From Candidatus Methanomethylophilus sp. 1R26 (GTDB lineage Archaea > Thermoplasmatota > Thermoplasmata > Methanomassiliicoccales > Methanomethylophilaceae): a DNA stretch of 40,382 bases. Below are positions 9,594 through 18,725 of the stretch, in pieces. Both the position numbers and the translations under genes were made by a program. Position 1 is the stretch's first letter. Every line of letters begins with the position of its first letter. The stretch spans positions 1 through 40,382 of the forward strand of contig NZ_LOPS01000016.1 in assembly GCF_001481295.1 (NCBI RefSeq). The letters are read 5' to 3'. The notes below the pieces were generated by a model. That model was not told the DNA's origin. It did not search any database and worked only from the letters and a program-made list of their open reading frames with translations.

Positions 9594-10778
9594 ATGGCCG
9601 AAGAGTATGTGGAACGTCCCTCGTACATCAAACTGATGATGGAATACTTCGATAACCGCAACATCATCAAGGTCCTCACCGGAATCCGCAGATGCGGAAA
9701 ATCTGTCATCCTGGAACAATTCAGACAGTATCTTCTGAACAGCGGGACATCTGAAAAGGACATCATGCTAATCGATCTGGAGAAGATGAGGTATGTCATC
9801 GATTCGGAAAGAATGCTCTATGACTTCATATCGTCCAATATTCATTCCGATGAACCGATTGTTCTCATCGACGAGGTTCAGTTGGTAAAAGGATGGGAAA
9901 AGGCAGTGGACACCATCCGCCTGAAATACAACGCCAACATCTATATCACCGGCTCCAACTCTGAAACAGTGTCGGAATCGCTGGGAACACACCTTACCGG
10001 AAGGTACGTCGAGATCAACATCTTCCCTTTCTCCTTCAAGGAATTCCTAGCCCGTTATCCGATCGATTCTGAGAACGGATATACCCAGAGATTCACCCAA
10101 TACCTGCGCTTCGGCGGCATGCCAATCATAGACCTCAAGGACAGCCAGAGGAAGAACAGGACGATTCTTAGAGGAGTGTACGATTCCATAATCAACAACG
10201 ATATCAGGCCCAACATGGAGATAGATCAGACCATTTTGGACAACATGACTTCGTTCATGATATCCAATGTCGGGAATCTCACATCCTACGGAAGCATAGC
10301 CGGGAGATCTTATGTCGGCGACCAACGCACGATCGAGAAGTACCTTGGGAAACTTTGCGGGTGCTACATCTTCTACAAAGCGGACAGATACGATGTGATA
10401 GGCAGAAAACATCTGAAAATCAACGCTAAATATTATCTGGCGGACACGGGCTTCAGGGATGCCATATTGCTCAGTTCCGAATATAATGAAGCTGCGATGC
10501 TGGAGAATGCAGTTTTCATCGAACTCCTGCGCAGAGGGTACAGAGTATCCGTCGGCTCGTACAGGGACAGGGAAATCGACTTCACGGCATGGCTGGACGG
10601 AGAACCGGAATACTATCAGGTCGCATGGAGCGTACAGGATTCCAATGTCCTGAAAAGGGAAGTCGGTTCCATTGCCAAACTGGATGGCAGAAGGGTCCTG
10701 ATAACCATGGACAGGGACCTTCCCGATGTTCCCGAAGGGATCGAAGCGATCAATGCGGTTGATTTCTTCATGGGATGA
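9594..10778 (+). CDS. AAA ATPase with DUF4143 C-terminal domain
   Basis: Member of the large prokaryotic AAA_14/DUF4143 family, 394 residues. Walker A is GIRRCGKSVIL (about 30-40), Walker B IVLIDEVQ (about 85-93), sensor region ITGSNSE, and the GRYVEINIFPFSFKEFL segment typical of the family. The C-terminal half has a PD-(D/E)xK-like ending (REIDFTAW ... EYYQVAWS). The biological role of the family is unknown. Its codon use is clearly more AT-rich than the neighbours, and it is flanked by a gene-poor stretch, so it looks acquired; these genes are often scattered as isolated cargo in gut archaea and bacteria. No toxin, antitoxin or restriction partner lies next to it. Confidence 0.9.
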   Translation: MAEEYVERPSYIKLMMEYFDNRNIIKVLTGIRRCGKSVILEQFRQYLLNSGTSEKDIMLIDLEKMRYVIDSERMLYDFISSNIHSDEPIVLIDEVQLVKGWEKAVDTIRLKYNANIYITGSNSETVSESLGTHLTGRYVEINIFPFSFKEFLARYPIDSENGYTQRFTQYLRFGGMPIIDLKDSQRKNRTILRGVYDSIINNDIRPNMEIDQTILDNMTSFMISNVGNLTSYGSIAGRSYVGDQRTIEKYLGKLCGCYIFYKADRYDVIGRKHLKINAKYYLADTGFRDAILLSSEYNEAAMLENAVFIELLRRGYRVSVGSYRDREIDFTAWLDGEPEYYQVAWSVQDSNVLKREVGSIAKLDGRRVLITMDRDLPDVPEGIEAINAVDFFMG

Positions 10779-10860
10779 CCCAAGGTTCCGGCCGTCACGG
10801 GGCCGACACCAGCATCAAGATGACCCAGATATTGCGAAAAAGCGGTATTGGCTGCGAGCT

Positions 10861-11430
10861 TCATCCTCTCTTCGCACGGATCGCGCTGCGTACATCGGAA
10901 TCCAAGAACTTCTGCCACCGCCTGTTCCCTTCAAGGCGCGACTTCATGAGGGACCTGACGGCAAAGACGCACGCAGCGGCCATGATCGCGCCGGCGATCA
11001 CATCAGTCGGCCAATGGACGAACAGATACAACCTGGAGAAGGCGACGAATGTTGCAAAAGCCATCGCGGCGACGCCGTACCTCCTGTCGAAGCAGAGGAC
11101 CGAGAACGCCAGGGCGAAAGCGTTGGCTGTATGCCCTGAAGGGAATGAATAATCGCTCGGCCGGGAGATTATGAGGTCCACAGGATAATCCTCGAAAGGG
11201 CGGTCCCTGGCCGTGACGGCCTTGAGCGGCCCGCCTATCAGGTCGCAGAGGGCCTCGGAGAGCAGCATAAGAACGCCCAGAGGACGGGTCCTCCTGGGTA
11301 TCAGCAGCAGGAGGGACAGCGCATAGGTGAACGCCCCGCCGGCCAGCAGGTCCGCCGCCTCGGAGGCGGCGTCCATGGCCGCAGAGGACATGTTGTCGCG
11401 TATCCATATGAGGACATCCAGTTCGGACAC
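10861..11430 (-). CDS. PAP2-family membrane phosphatase
   Basis: Type 2 phosphatidic-acid-phosphatase family protein, 189 residues, with the three catalytic motifs in order: KAVTARDRP (about 71-79), PSGH (about 96-99) and SRLYLFVHWPTD (about 131-142; Arg, His and Asp of the third motif are present). Hydrophobic segments surround these. Known members remove phosphate from lipid or isoprenoid (di)phosphates at the membrane; in an archaeon an isoprenoid or polyprenyl phosphate is a reasonable substrate. The GTG at 11430 is 26 nt from the centre of a TATA-like box at 11453-11460, so translation probably starts on a leaderless GTG. Confidence 0.88.
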   Translation of the reverse strand: MSELDVLIWIRDNMSSAAMDAASEAADLLAGGAFTYALSLLLLIPRRTRPLGVLMLLSEALCDLIGGPLKAVTARDRPFEDYPVDLIISRPSDYSFPSGHTANAFALAFSVLCFDRRYGVAAMAFATFVAFSRLYLFVHWPTDVIAGAIMAAACVFAVRSLMKSRLEGNRRWQKFLDSDVRSAIRAKRG

Positions 11431-11452
11431 GGATATGGATTCTCGTTCCGCG

Positions 11453-11460
11453 TATAAATA
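11453..11460 (-). promoter_or_regulatory. TATA-like box of the PAP2 phosphatase gene
   Basis: TATTTATA on the minus strand, centred 26 nt before the GTG start at 11430. Confidence 0.5.
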
Positions 11461-11569
11461 CGGTCGTCAGCAGACACCGATGTGCCAGATGAAAGAATGT
11501 TCGGCCCCGATGGGGGCCGGGGTTTGGCGGCCCCTGCGGGCCGCAGGCCTATCCAGATGACGGCAAGAT

Positions 11570-12238
11570 TCAGCTGTCGTCGTCCGCCAGGGCCTTCTTC
11601 ACGGCCTCGACGGCGCCGCCGGGGGTCTCCTTGAAGTATTTCCTGCACTCGGGGATGACGATCCCCCCGACCCCGTTGCCGAGGATGACGACGAGGATGA
11701 AGAGGAAAGCGTCCATGGTGAACTCTCCCGCAGAGCAGAAGTAGAACATGTCGGCGATCGAGTGCTCGAAGCCCGAGAGGATGAAGACGGGGACGCATAC
11801 GAACGCCCCGAGGTAGCTCTTCTGCGTCTTGTAGACGTCGGCGGCGATGAACATCAGGACGCCGCAGAAGACGCCCTTGCAGAACACCCTCCACCAATCG
11901 ATGTCGCCGTCCAGGCGGGCATCGACGATGACCGCCGCCGCGGCGTCGGACATGGGGATCATCCATCCGATGATGAGCGCCCCCACGAAGTTCCCGACGA
12001 TCATAATCAGGAGGTCGATGATGAAAGGCGGCTTGTTCTCCACCGCGTAGCCCACTTTCCCGGTGTAGAGGTCGAACCCGAAGGTGTAGACCGTGAAAAG
12101 GCCGATAGAGAAGAGGATCGCCCCGACCCATTTGTATTCGCCGGTGGACATCGCCATGAAGACGCATCCGCCCATTCCGATCGACAGGCCCGCCAATACG
12201 GACCTGAGAAAACACTTGCCGTAATGCTTGCAGTTCAT
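11570..12238 (-). CDS. Formate/nitrite transporter family channel
   Basis: FNT-family pentameric anion channel, 222 residues, about six membrane helices. It shows the family's GxSIGMGG-type first helix (LAGLSIGMGGCVFM), the SGFEHSIADMF segment with the conserved central His, and the LGNGVGGIVIP helix. Members carry formate, nitrite, hydrosulfide or acetate; the HSIAD signature alone does not select one. At 222 residues it is shorter than most (250-285), mainly in the N- and C-termini. In a methanogen formate or hydrosulfide would make sense, but this is inference. TATA-like GCATAATAGG lies near 12280, about 40 nt before the ATG. Monocistronic. Confidence 0.85.
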   Translation of the reverse strand: MNCKHYGKCFLRSVLAGLSIGMGGCVFMAMSTGEYKWVGAILFSIGLFTVYTFGFDLYTGKVGYAVENKPPFIIDLLIMIVGNFVGALIIGWMIPMSDAAAAVIVDARLDGDIDWWRVFCKGVFCGVLMFIAADVYKTQKSYLGAFVCVPVFILSGFEHSIADMFYFCSAGEFTMDAFLFILVVILGNGVGGIVIPECRKYFKETPGGAVEAVKKALADDDS

Positions 12239-12492
12239 TTCTCACGCACCCCGCAAAGCGCCGTTCGGTTTCTCCTATTATGCATGAACGGGACAGCCGG
12301 CGCCTTTCGGTTTACGTTGGAATGTCATCAATGGAGCGCTAATAAATGTAACCGATTTAGGTTCGGGGTAAACCGCGTGCTGACATTGCGCACGGGCCCG
12401 CGGACCTCCGGAATCCGCCGCCGGAGAGGCTCCTGCGGCGCATGCGCCCGGAAGATGTTAGCCCGGAGGGTAATACCCCGGGAAGAGATTTT

Positions 12493-12921
12493 TCACTGCT
12501 CGGTCTTGAGCTTCTCGACGCGCTGCAGCATCTTGACGACCGCATCGACGGCGTCGCGGCCCTTCTCGATCCTGTCGACGGCCTGCAGCTCGGTCATGTC
12601 GGGGCCGGTGACGCCGAGGGCGACCGGCTTGTCGTAGTCGAGCGACAGGTCGGTGATCTTACGGGCGGCCTGCGCCATGATGACCTCGTCGTGCTTGGTC
12701 TCGCCTTTGATGACCGCGCCGATGGTGATGACGGCGTCGATGTCGTCGCGCTCGAGCATGGTCTTGATGGCCAGGGGCATGTCGAAGACCCCGGGGACCT
12801 TGATGATCCTGGTGATCTTCACTCCGAGGAACTCCGCCTCGGCCTTGGCCCTCTCCATCATCAGCATGGTGACCTCGTAGTTGAACTCCGCAACGACCGC
12901 TCCGATCCTGTATTCTTTCAT
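12493..12921 (-). CDS. ribH: 6,7-dimethyl-8-ribityllumazine synthase
   Basis: Condenses 5-amino-6-ribitylamino-uracil with 3,4-dihydroxy-2-butanone 4-phosphate to give dimethylribityllumazine. The 142-residue protein has the family motifs: AEFNYEVT near the start, VPGVFDMPLAI, the GAVIKGETKHDEVI loop with the catalytic His, and ALGVTGPDMTELQAVDR. It forms icosahedral or pentameric cages in relatives. Last gene of the riboflavin operon, 54 nt after ribC, with its own ribosome site (GGAGGACAAGAA before the ATG). Confidence 0.95.
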   Translation of the reverse strand: MKEYRIGAVVAEFNYEVTMLMMERAKAEAEFLGVKITRIIKVPGVFDMPLAIKTMLERDDIDAVITIGAVIKGETKHDEVIMAQAARKITDLSLDYDKPVALGVTGPDMTELQAVDRIEKGRDAVDAVVKMLQRVEKLKTEQ

Positions 12922-12975
12922 TTCTTGTCCTCCTTTTGCAAATGCACGGTAAGTGGTTAGTGGTCCTCAAAGCGT

Positions 12976-13876
<901 letters not shown>

Positions 13877-13880
<4 letters not shown>

Positions 13881-14602
13881 ACGTCCAGTTCGGGATGCTG
13901 CTTCTTGAAGTCGTTCCAGGCCTCGATGATCTCGTTGCCGGTGACGAACGGGATGCCGTGCTCCTTGGCGTAGGCGATGCAGTCCTCCTTCTTCTCCGAA
14001 TGGCCGTCATCGCCCATCATCTCGCAGATGGTCGCCGAGGGCTCGACGCCGGCCATGTACATCATGGCGCTGGCGAGCTCGGTGTGCCCGTGCCTGTTGG
14101 TCAGGATGTGCTCGCTGGAGTTCAGGAGGTGCACATGCCCGGGGGCGCGGAAGTTCTTCCCGAGGTCGCGGGCGAGCTCCTCGCCGGTCTTCCCCTTCTG
14201 GAAGATGGTCTTGGCAAACTCCCTGATGGTAAGGGCCCTGTCGCAGTCAGGTATGCCGGTGTAGGTGTCCCTGTGGTTGATGGTGACCCCGAACGACGAT
14301 TTCGTGTTGTCGTAGGGGATATCGGTGGGCGCCATGTAGCCAAGCACCGGGTACTTCTCCCTGGCGTCCCAGAAGACGTCGGACAGGAACGGGAGCCCGA
14401 TCTCCTTGGCCAGGCGCCACGGGGTGATGCAGCAGAGCAGGCCGCCGGCATCCTGCCTCATCTGCCTGATGATATCATGGGTGATGAACTGCGAGGCGCA
14501 GGTCATGTCGCTCTCCTTCTCGCGGTCATCGAAATCGTAGATCAGGATTATCTTCCCCTGACGGACGGCCTCCAGGGCCTTCTCGATATTCTCGCTAACC
14601 AT
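13877..14602 (-). CDS. ribB: 3,4-dihydroxy-2-butanone 4-phosphate synthase
   Basis: Makes the four-carbon riboflavin precursor from ribulose 5-phosphate with loss of formate. The 241-residue monofunctional enzyme has the acidic loop in DREKESDM, the conserved CCITPWRLAKEIGLP and FGVTINHRDTYTGI segments, FRAPGHVHLL and the RHGHTELASAM motif. There is no fused cyclohydrolase domain, as usual in archaea. First gene of the operon ribB-ribL-ribC-ribH. A TATA-like box near 14656-14664 (minus) is 58 nt before the ATG, giving a leader of about 33 nt, too short for an FMN riboswitch. Confidence 0.95.
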
Positions 14603-14788
14603 AGCCTATCGGAATCGCCGAAGACGGCACTTGAAATAACAGATGGGTAATAACCAATAAATTAGTAGCTGCATCCGGAGAGCTGAGGGGACGGCTGGGT
14701 AGGCCTGCAGCAGCCGAAGACGGCTGCGGGACAGGCATCGACCTACAAGTTTATGGGGGCAGGGCCCCCCGAGGGCCGGCCCGCACGG

Positions 14789-15124
14789 TCAAGCGGTCCC
14801 GCCGTCATCCTTCAGGGAGGCCTTGTACTCGTTGCCCCAGACGGCCAGGGCATCGAGCACCGGGTGCAGGAGGGCCCCGAGGTCGGTCATGGAGTACTCG
14901 ACCCTCGGAGGGATCTCCGCATAGACCTTCCTGGAGATCAGGCCGTCGTCCTCGAGGGACCTGAGGCTCTGGGTCAGGACCTTCTGGGACACCCCGCTGA
15001 CAGACCTCTTCAGCTCGCTGAAGCGCTTGGTGCCGGTCATGAGGTCCCTCAGGATCAGGACCTTCCATTTGCTCCCGATGATGTTCAGCGCGGTCTCGAC
15101 AGGGCACGGCGGCAGGTCGGTCAG
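14789..15124 (-). CDS. HxlR-family transcriptional regulator, start codon unclear
   Basis: Winged-helix regulator of the HxlR/YodB type, 111 residues when read from CTG at 15124. It has the family's N-terminal PPCPVETALNIIGSKWKVLI (Cys near residue 7, the usual redox-sensing position), the LRSLEDDGLISRKVY recognition region, and PPRVEYSMTDLG. The first ATG (15040) would delete the Cys and the first helix, so it is rejected. No ATG, GTG or TTG exists between the TAG at the end of the DUF1638-like gene and the conserved part; CTG 15124 (after AAGGGAA) or ATT at the DUF1638 stop are the choices, unless an indel is involved. It follows the DUF1638-like gene by 13 nt and probably represses that operon. 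Confidence 0.85.
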   Translation of the reverse strand: MTDLPPCPVETALNIIGSKWKVLILRDLMTGTKRFSELKRSVSGVSQKVLTQSLRSLEDDGLISRKVYAEIPPRVEYSMTDLGALLHPVLDALAVWGNEYKASLKDDGGTA

Positions 15125-15137
15125 TTCCCTTGCCGTA

Positions 15138-15980
15138 TCAATCGCCCCCTATGGCGGCCTTGGCGGTGCGGTATATCGTTTCCGATGGTTTCAGCGATAG
15201 CCACCCGCCGGCGATGGTGATCGGCTTCAGCCTGATCGACTTCTCCATGGCGGCGAGATCCTCATAGAACTGCTCCTCGTTGGGCTCGAGGCCGGTGTCC
15301 ATGATGAGGTAGTTCTCGTAATGCCCGACCTCGAAGAGCCAGCGCATGTAGCTCTCCTCATCGGTGATCCCCAGCTCCTTCAGGATCTCCTTGTCTATGC
15401 TCAGCACCTTCTGGGCCTCGTCGCTCGCTCCCATGAACGCTTTCCAGTTGTGAGCTATGGCAGGTATGACGTAGAACATGCCCTTGTACGTCTTCTCCAG
15501 CTCCAGGTACCTGGCGCCCCCCGTCGACCGCGACGCCGACGCAGTCGTCGCATACCCTCCCGGTGCTGTCGCGGAAGACGCCGTCGGCTTCAGGCCGTTC
15601 TTCCTGGCGAACTCCGAGATATCCCAGCCGTAGTTGCCGCAAAGCGCGTAGTAACATGCGATCGAATCGACGTGCGCGCTCATGAGCCTGACCTGGCCCT
15701 CGATCTTCGCCTGCAGGTCCTTGGGCTGGGCATGGAGGGCGAGGTCGTTCATCACGATGACGACCGTGTACCCTCCCTTGGGGAAGGATCCGTTCCATAC
15801 ATCGCTTTCCGCCACCATGGTGTACGGGATGTGCCAGTAATCCATTTTCTTGCGCACTGAAGCGCAATGCTCGTTGTCAGCGAGGCATACGGTCTTTTGC
15901 TCCCTGTCATTCCTGAGAGCCCACAGCAGCTCATCCTCGAGCATCGGGCAGGCGATGACGCCCAGAACCCCTTCGGTCAT
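15138..15980 (-). CDS. DUF1638-like protein with two compensating frame breaks
   Basis: Protein of about 280 residues resembling DUF1638, a family often found beside corrinoid methyltransferase genes in methanogens; biochemical role unknown. Recognisable parts are the start GVIACPMLEDEL, VVIVMNDLALH, the YYALCGNYGWD segment and HNWKAFMG. Between 15522 and 15588 the frame yields an odd Ala/Ser/Thr-rich stretch, while the neighbouring frame yields DSTGRVCDDCVGVAVDGG, far more like a conserved site. One missing C at 15588 and one extra C in the run 15517-15522 would restore it. The likely TATA box (16003-16015) is 28 nt from the ATG, so it is leaderless, and an ATACTAAGTAT palindrome lies just upstream. 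First gene of an operon with the HxlR regulator. Confidence 0.7.
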   Translation of the reverse strand: MTEGVLGVIACPMLEDELLWALRNDREQKTVCLADNEHCASVRKKMDYWHIPYTMVAESDVWNGSFPKGGYTVVIVMNDLALHAQPKDLQAKIEGQVRLMSAHVDSIACYYALCGNYGWDISEFARKNGLKPTASSATAPGGYATTASASRSTGGARYLELEKTYKGMFYVIPAIAHNWKAFMGASDEAQKVLSIDKEILKELGITDEESYMRWLFEVGHYENYLIMDTGLEPNEEQFYEDLAAMEKSIRLKPITIAGGWLSLKPSETIYRTAKAAIGGD

Positions 15981-16013
15981 GGATGTTTCGCATGTAGTGT
16001 TGGTATTAATAAT

Positions 16014-16024
16014 ATACTAAGTAT
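16014..16024. promoter_or_regulatory. Palindrome upstream of the DUF1638-HxlR operon
   Basis: ATACT-A-AGTAT is a perfect 11-bp palindrome immediately upstream of the TATA-like region (16003-16015) of the DUF1638-like gene. HxlR/YodB-type proteins bind short TACT/AGTA-like dyads, so this is a candidate operator for the operon's own HxlR regulator. Inference from position and symmetry. Confidence 0.5.
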
Positions 16025-16125
16025 TTTCACAATACCTTCCAGTGCCAGGCCGATCCGCAGAATTCACAGCAGGCCGCCGGATGCAGATCCGCGTCCGATA
16101 TATGCCATCGCGGCACTGGATTCCT

Positions 16126-16156
16126 GTTAGGCGCCCCTAACCTTTAATTATAGTTA
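16126..16156 (+). promoter_or_regulatory. DtxR-like operator and TATA box of the metalloregulator gene
   Basis: GTTAGG (16126-16131) and CCTAAC (16136-16141) form a dyad with spacer CGCC, close to the DtxR/IdeR-type consensus built on TTAGG/CCTAA half-sites. It abuts the TATA-like TTTAATTA (16143-16150), and a further GTTAG half-site sits at 16152-16156. The TATA centre is 27 nt from the ATG at 16174. Binding here would block TBP/TFB, so autoregulation is likely. Confidence 0.6.
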
Positions 16157-16173
16157 GCGCGTTGGGGAAAGGG

Positions 16174-16830
16174 ATGACCACCGGAAACCGCGAGGATTAC
16201 CTCCTGGCGATCCTCAAACTCACTGAGGATGGAAACGTGGCAAAGACCACGGAGCTCGCTACATTCATGGGCGTCTCGCCCGCCAGCGTCAGCGAGATGC
16301 TGAAGATCCTGTCGAAGGACGGCCTCGTGGAATACGCGAAGTACCGCGGGGTGAAGCTGACCGACGAGGGGCTTACCCAGGCCAGGCTCACCAGGAAGAG
16401 GCACCATGTCGTCGAACGCTTCTTCACCGACATCCTCGAGATGGACCATCAGCAGGCCCATGAGGAGGCATCGCGCATCGAGCATTCCATTTCGGACGCA
16501 TCTGCCGTCAGGATGTGCAACATGCTCGGCAATCCTCCCGACTGCGACTGCCAGTGCTGCGTCGATCCGTGCAAGGGGGTCTCGATGCAGCAGGTCAACA
16601 TCACTTCGCTGCTCTCGGACATGCACCCCGGGGACACGGGGACGATATCCCACCTCAAGTCCAACGATGCATCTGTGCTCAAGAAGCTCCTCTCCATGGG
16701 GCTCGTCCCCGGAAGGAAGGTATCGGTAGAGTCCAACGACGGGACCTGGGTCATCTCCGTCGGGGACCAGACCCTGGCCATCGACGGCGATTCCGCCTCG
16801 TCGGTCTACATCGACATCTGCACGGCCTGA
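16174..16830 (+). CDS. DtxR-family metal-dependent repressor with FeoA (SH3-like) domain
   Basis: Iron- or manganese-responsive regulator of the DtxR/IdeR/MntR family, 218 residues. N-terminal winged helix (about 5-65, with VSPASVSEMLKILSKDGLVEY as recognition region), dimerisation and metal region (about 66-112, with HH at 78-79, E81, E98 and H104 as possible ligands), and a C-terminal FeoA/SH3-like domain (about 138-215). The normal CPHG stretch is replaced by a Cys-rich patch: C115, C124, C126, C128, C129 and C133, which is unusual. ATG 16174 fits the TATA spacing; an upstream TTG (16162) is less likely. Target genes beyond its own promoter are not visible in the window. Confidence 0.88.
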   Translation: MTTGNREDYLLAILKLTEDGNVAKTTELATFMGVSPASVSEMLKILSKDGLVEYAKYRGVKLTDEGLTQARLTRKRHHVVERFFTDILEMDHQQAHEEASRIEHSISDASAVRMCNMLGNPPDCDCQCCVDPCKGVSMQQVNITSLLSDMHPGDTGTISHLKSNDASVLKKLLSMGLVPGRKVSVESNDGTWVISVGDQTLAIDGDSASSVYIDICTA

Positions 16831-16924
16831 AAACACCGGGGCGCGGAAACAGCCGCACTCCGGAAAAATGATTTTTAATGGATGATGCGCGCCGGTCCGA
16901 CAGATTGTTCTCTTCGGCGGCGCG

Positions 16925-16942
16925 CGGGGCCTTGCGGCCCCG
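16925..16942 (-). terminator. GC hairpin after gltX
   Basis: CGGGGCC (16925-16931), loop TTGC, GGCCCCG (16936-16942): a perfect 7-bp stem 8 nt past the corrected gltX stop. Also lies downstream of the convergent DtxR gene, so it could serve both strands. Confidence 0.4.
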
Positions 16943-16950
16943 GTACCCGA

Positions 16951-18634
16951 TCAGTCGTGCGTGTAGACGCAGACGATCTTCTCGGGAGTTCTCTTCTCTA
17001 CCTTCACGAACCCGAACCTCTCGAACTGAACGGTATCGGATTTCTCAGAGAGGATGGCATCCTCGACCAGCCCTTTGGCGACGGAGCGTCGGTCATGAGG
17101 ACCTCGCAGGCACGGAGCTCCTGGAGACCCACTGAACGGCCTTCATCTTCCCGCCGCGCACTCCGGAGACGTCGTTCCCGGCGAACTTCGCGGGGGTGGA
17201 GTAATCGAGGTTGCAGAGGTCCTTCAGCCTGATCTTCTTGTCCTTCGAGAATTCGGCGGAGTCCTTCTCGGTGATGAAGACGGTGAAAGGAGATTTGAGG
17301 TCGTACTCGCGGAAGCCCTTCGAGGGGTCGTCGGGCAGCAGAGGCGCCTTCCCTTTGATCTCCTGCGCTCCCTCGATGTCGTAGCGGACGGGGTCGCGGA
17401 CGAAGAAGTACCTGCTGCTGATCGGGTCGATGATGTCCCTGTTCATGCTGTACAGGCCGTCCCATGAGAAGTTGATGTCCACGGATTTTATCCCGCTCTC
17501 GACCCAGTAGCGCCTGATGGCCTCGGGCCTGATCCCCCTGCGCGCCAGGGCGCGGACGGTGCCGGTCCTGACATCGTCCCAGCCGGTGTACTCCCCTTTC
17601 CTGATGCTCTCCTTGATGAGGGAGGTCTTGAGCACCGTGTCCGGAATGTGCACTAGCCCGTAGTGGATGTACTCGGGCTGCTTCCAGCCGAAGTAATCGA
17701 AGATGTACTTCTGCCTTAGGGTGTTGTTGAGGTGGTCCTTCCCCCTGATCACGTGGGTCATGCCCATCTCGTGGTCGTCCACGGCCACGGACAGGTTCAT
17801 CATGGGATACAGGCGGTATTTGTCCCCGGTCCTGGGATGGGGGGTGTCCACCGCCCTGAGGGCGACGAAGTCCCTGATGGCGGGGTTGGGGTGGGCGATG
17901 TCCGTCTTCACGACGGCGATGGCATCCTCGAAGCCGGGAGCGCCCTCCATCAGCTTGTCGTACCTCTCAAGCTGCTCGTTCACCGGCAGGTCCCTGCAGG
18001 GGCAGGCCGTCTTCTGCTCTTTGAGGGACCTCCATTTCTCCGCATCGCAGGTGCACACGTAGGCGTGCCCCTGCTCGATCAGCTGCTTCGTCACCTTGTA
18101 GTAGAGCTCGAACCTGTCGGACTGGATGTAGGAGCGGTCGATCCTGACCCCCAGCCAATCCAGGTCCTCGGGGATGGTGTCGTACGCATCGGGGTCGATC
18201 TTCTCGGGGTTGGTGTCCTCGAACCTGAGGATGAGCTTGCCGCCGTACCTCTTGGTGTACTCGTCGTTGAGGACGGAGACCCTGGTGTGCCCGATGTGCA
18301 GCGGGCCGGAGGGCCCGGGGGCGATCCTCATGACCGTCTTGCCCTTCTCGGCGTTCTCCAGGTCGGGAAGCTCGTAGGTCCTGACCTTCTTCTCCTTCAC
18401 GAGCATCTCGGGAGCGGTCTCCTCCAGCTCCTTCCTCTGGGCCTCCGGAGCCATGGCGTTGACGTCGGCGACGATGCCGCCGATGGTCTCGTTGAGCCCG
18501 GCGACGTCCCCGCGCAGCTCGGGGTGCGAGCCGAGGATCTTCCCTGCGATGGCCTTGGGGTTGGCCTTGCCCTTGAAATTGACCGCGTTCTGCAGCGCGA
18601 GCTTCCTGATGGTGTCCTCTATGGGCTCTGACAT
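16951..18634 (-). CDS. gltX: Glutamyl-tRNA synthetase, archaeal type (two frame breaks)
   Basis: Class I synthetase of the archaeal/eukaryotic GluRS group. It has an N-terminal archaeal extension (about 1-100), the HIGH-type PGPSGPLHIGHTRVSV, a CxC/CxC zinc-like stretch (VCTCDAEKW ... ACPCRD), the LKTSLIKESI signature in the KMSKS position and the C-terminal beta-barrel anticodon domain. The C-terminus is broken twice: a missing C near 17105 and another in the run at 17071-17073. Restoring both joins SSVPA to EVLMTDAPSPKGLVEDAIL and ends at VCVYTHD, about 561 residues. Archaeal GluRS usually also charges tRNA-Gln for GatDE amidation; that is family knowledge. Confidence 0.95.
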
Positions 18635-18725
18635 GATGGCCTTCGAATCGCGCGCGCCTATTAATACAGTTCCGCGGAACCGTCCGCGGGCCCTGGCTGG
18701 AGGCCGGGGCCGGAAGGCGCGGACT

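Noticed and set aside
9594-10778. Toxin-antitoxin or defence system around the AAA ATPase
   Set aside because: No partner gene lies nearby; the ATPase is isolated between a non-coding stretch and a PAP2 phosphatase gene.
14603-14665. FMN riboswitch before ribB
   Set aside because: The leader from the TATA-like box is only about 33 nt and lacks any conserved RFN element.
17732-18631. 299-codon plus-strand frame opposite gltX
   Set aside because: Val/Asp/Gly-rich shadow of a recognised synthetase.
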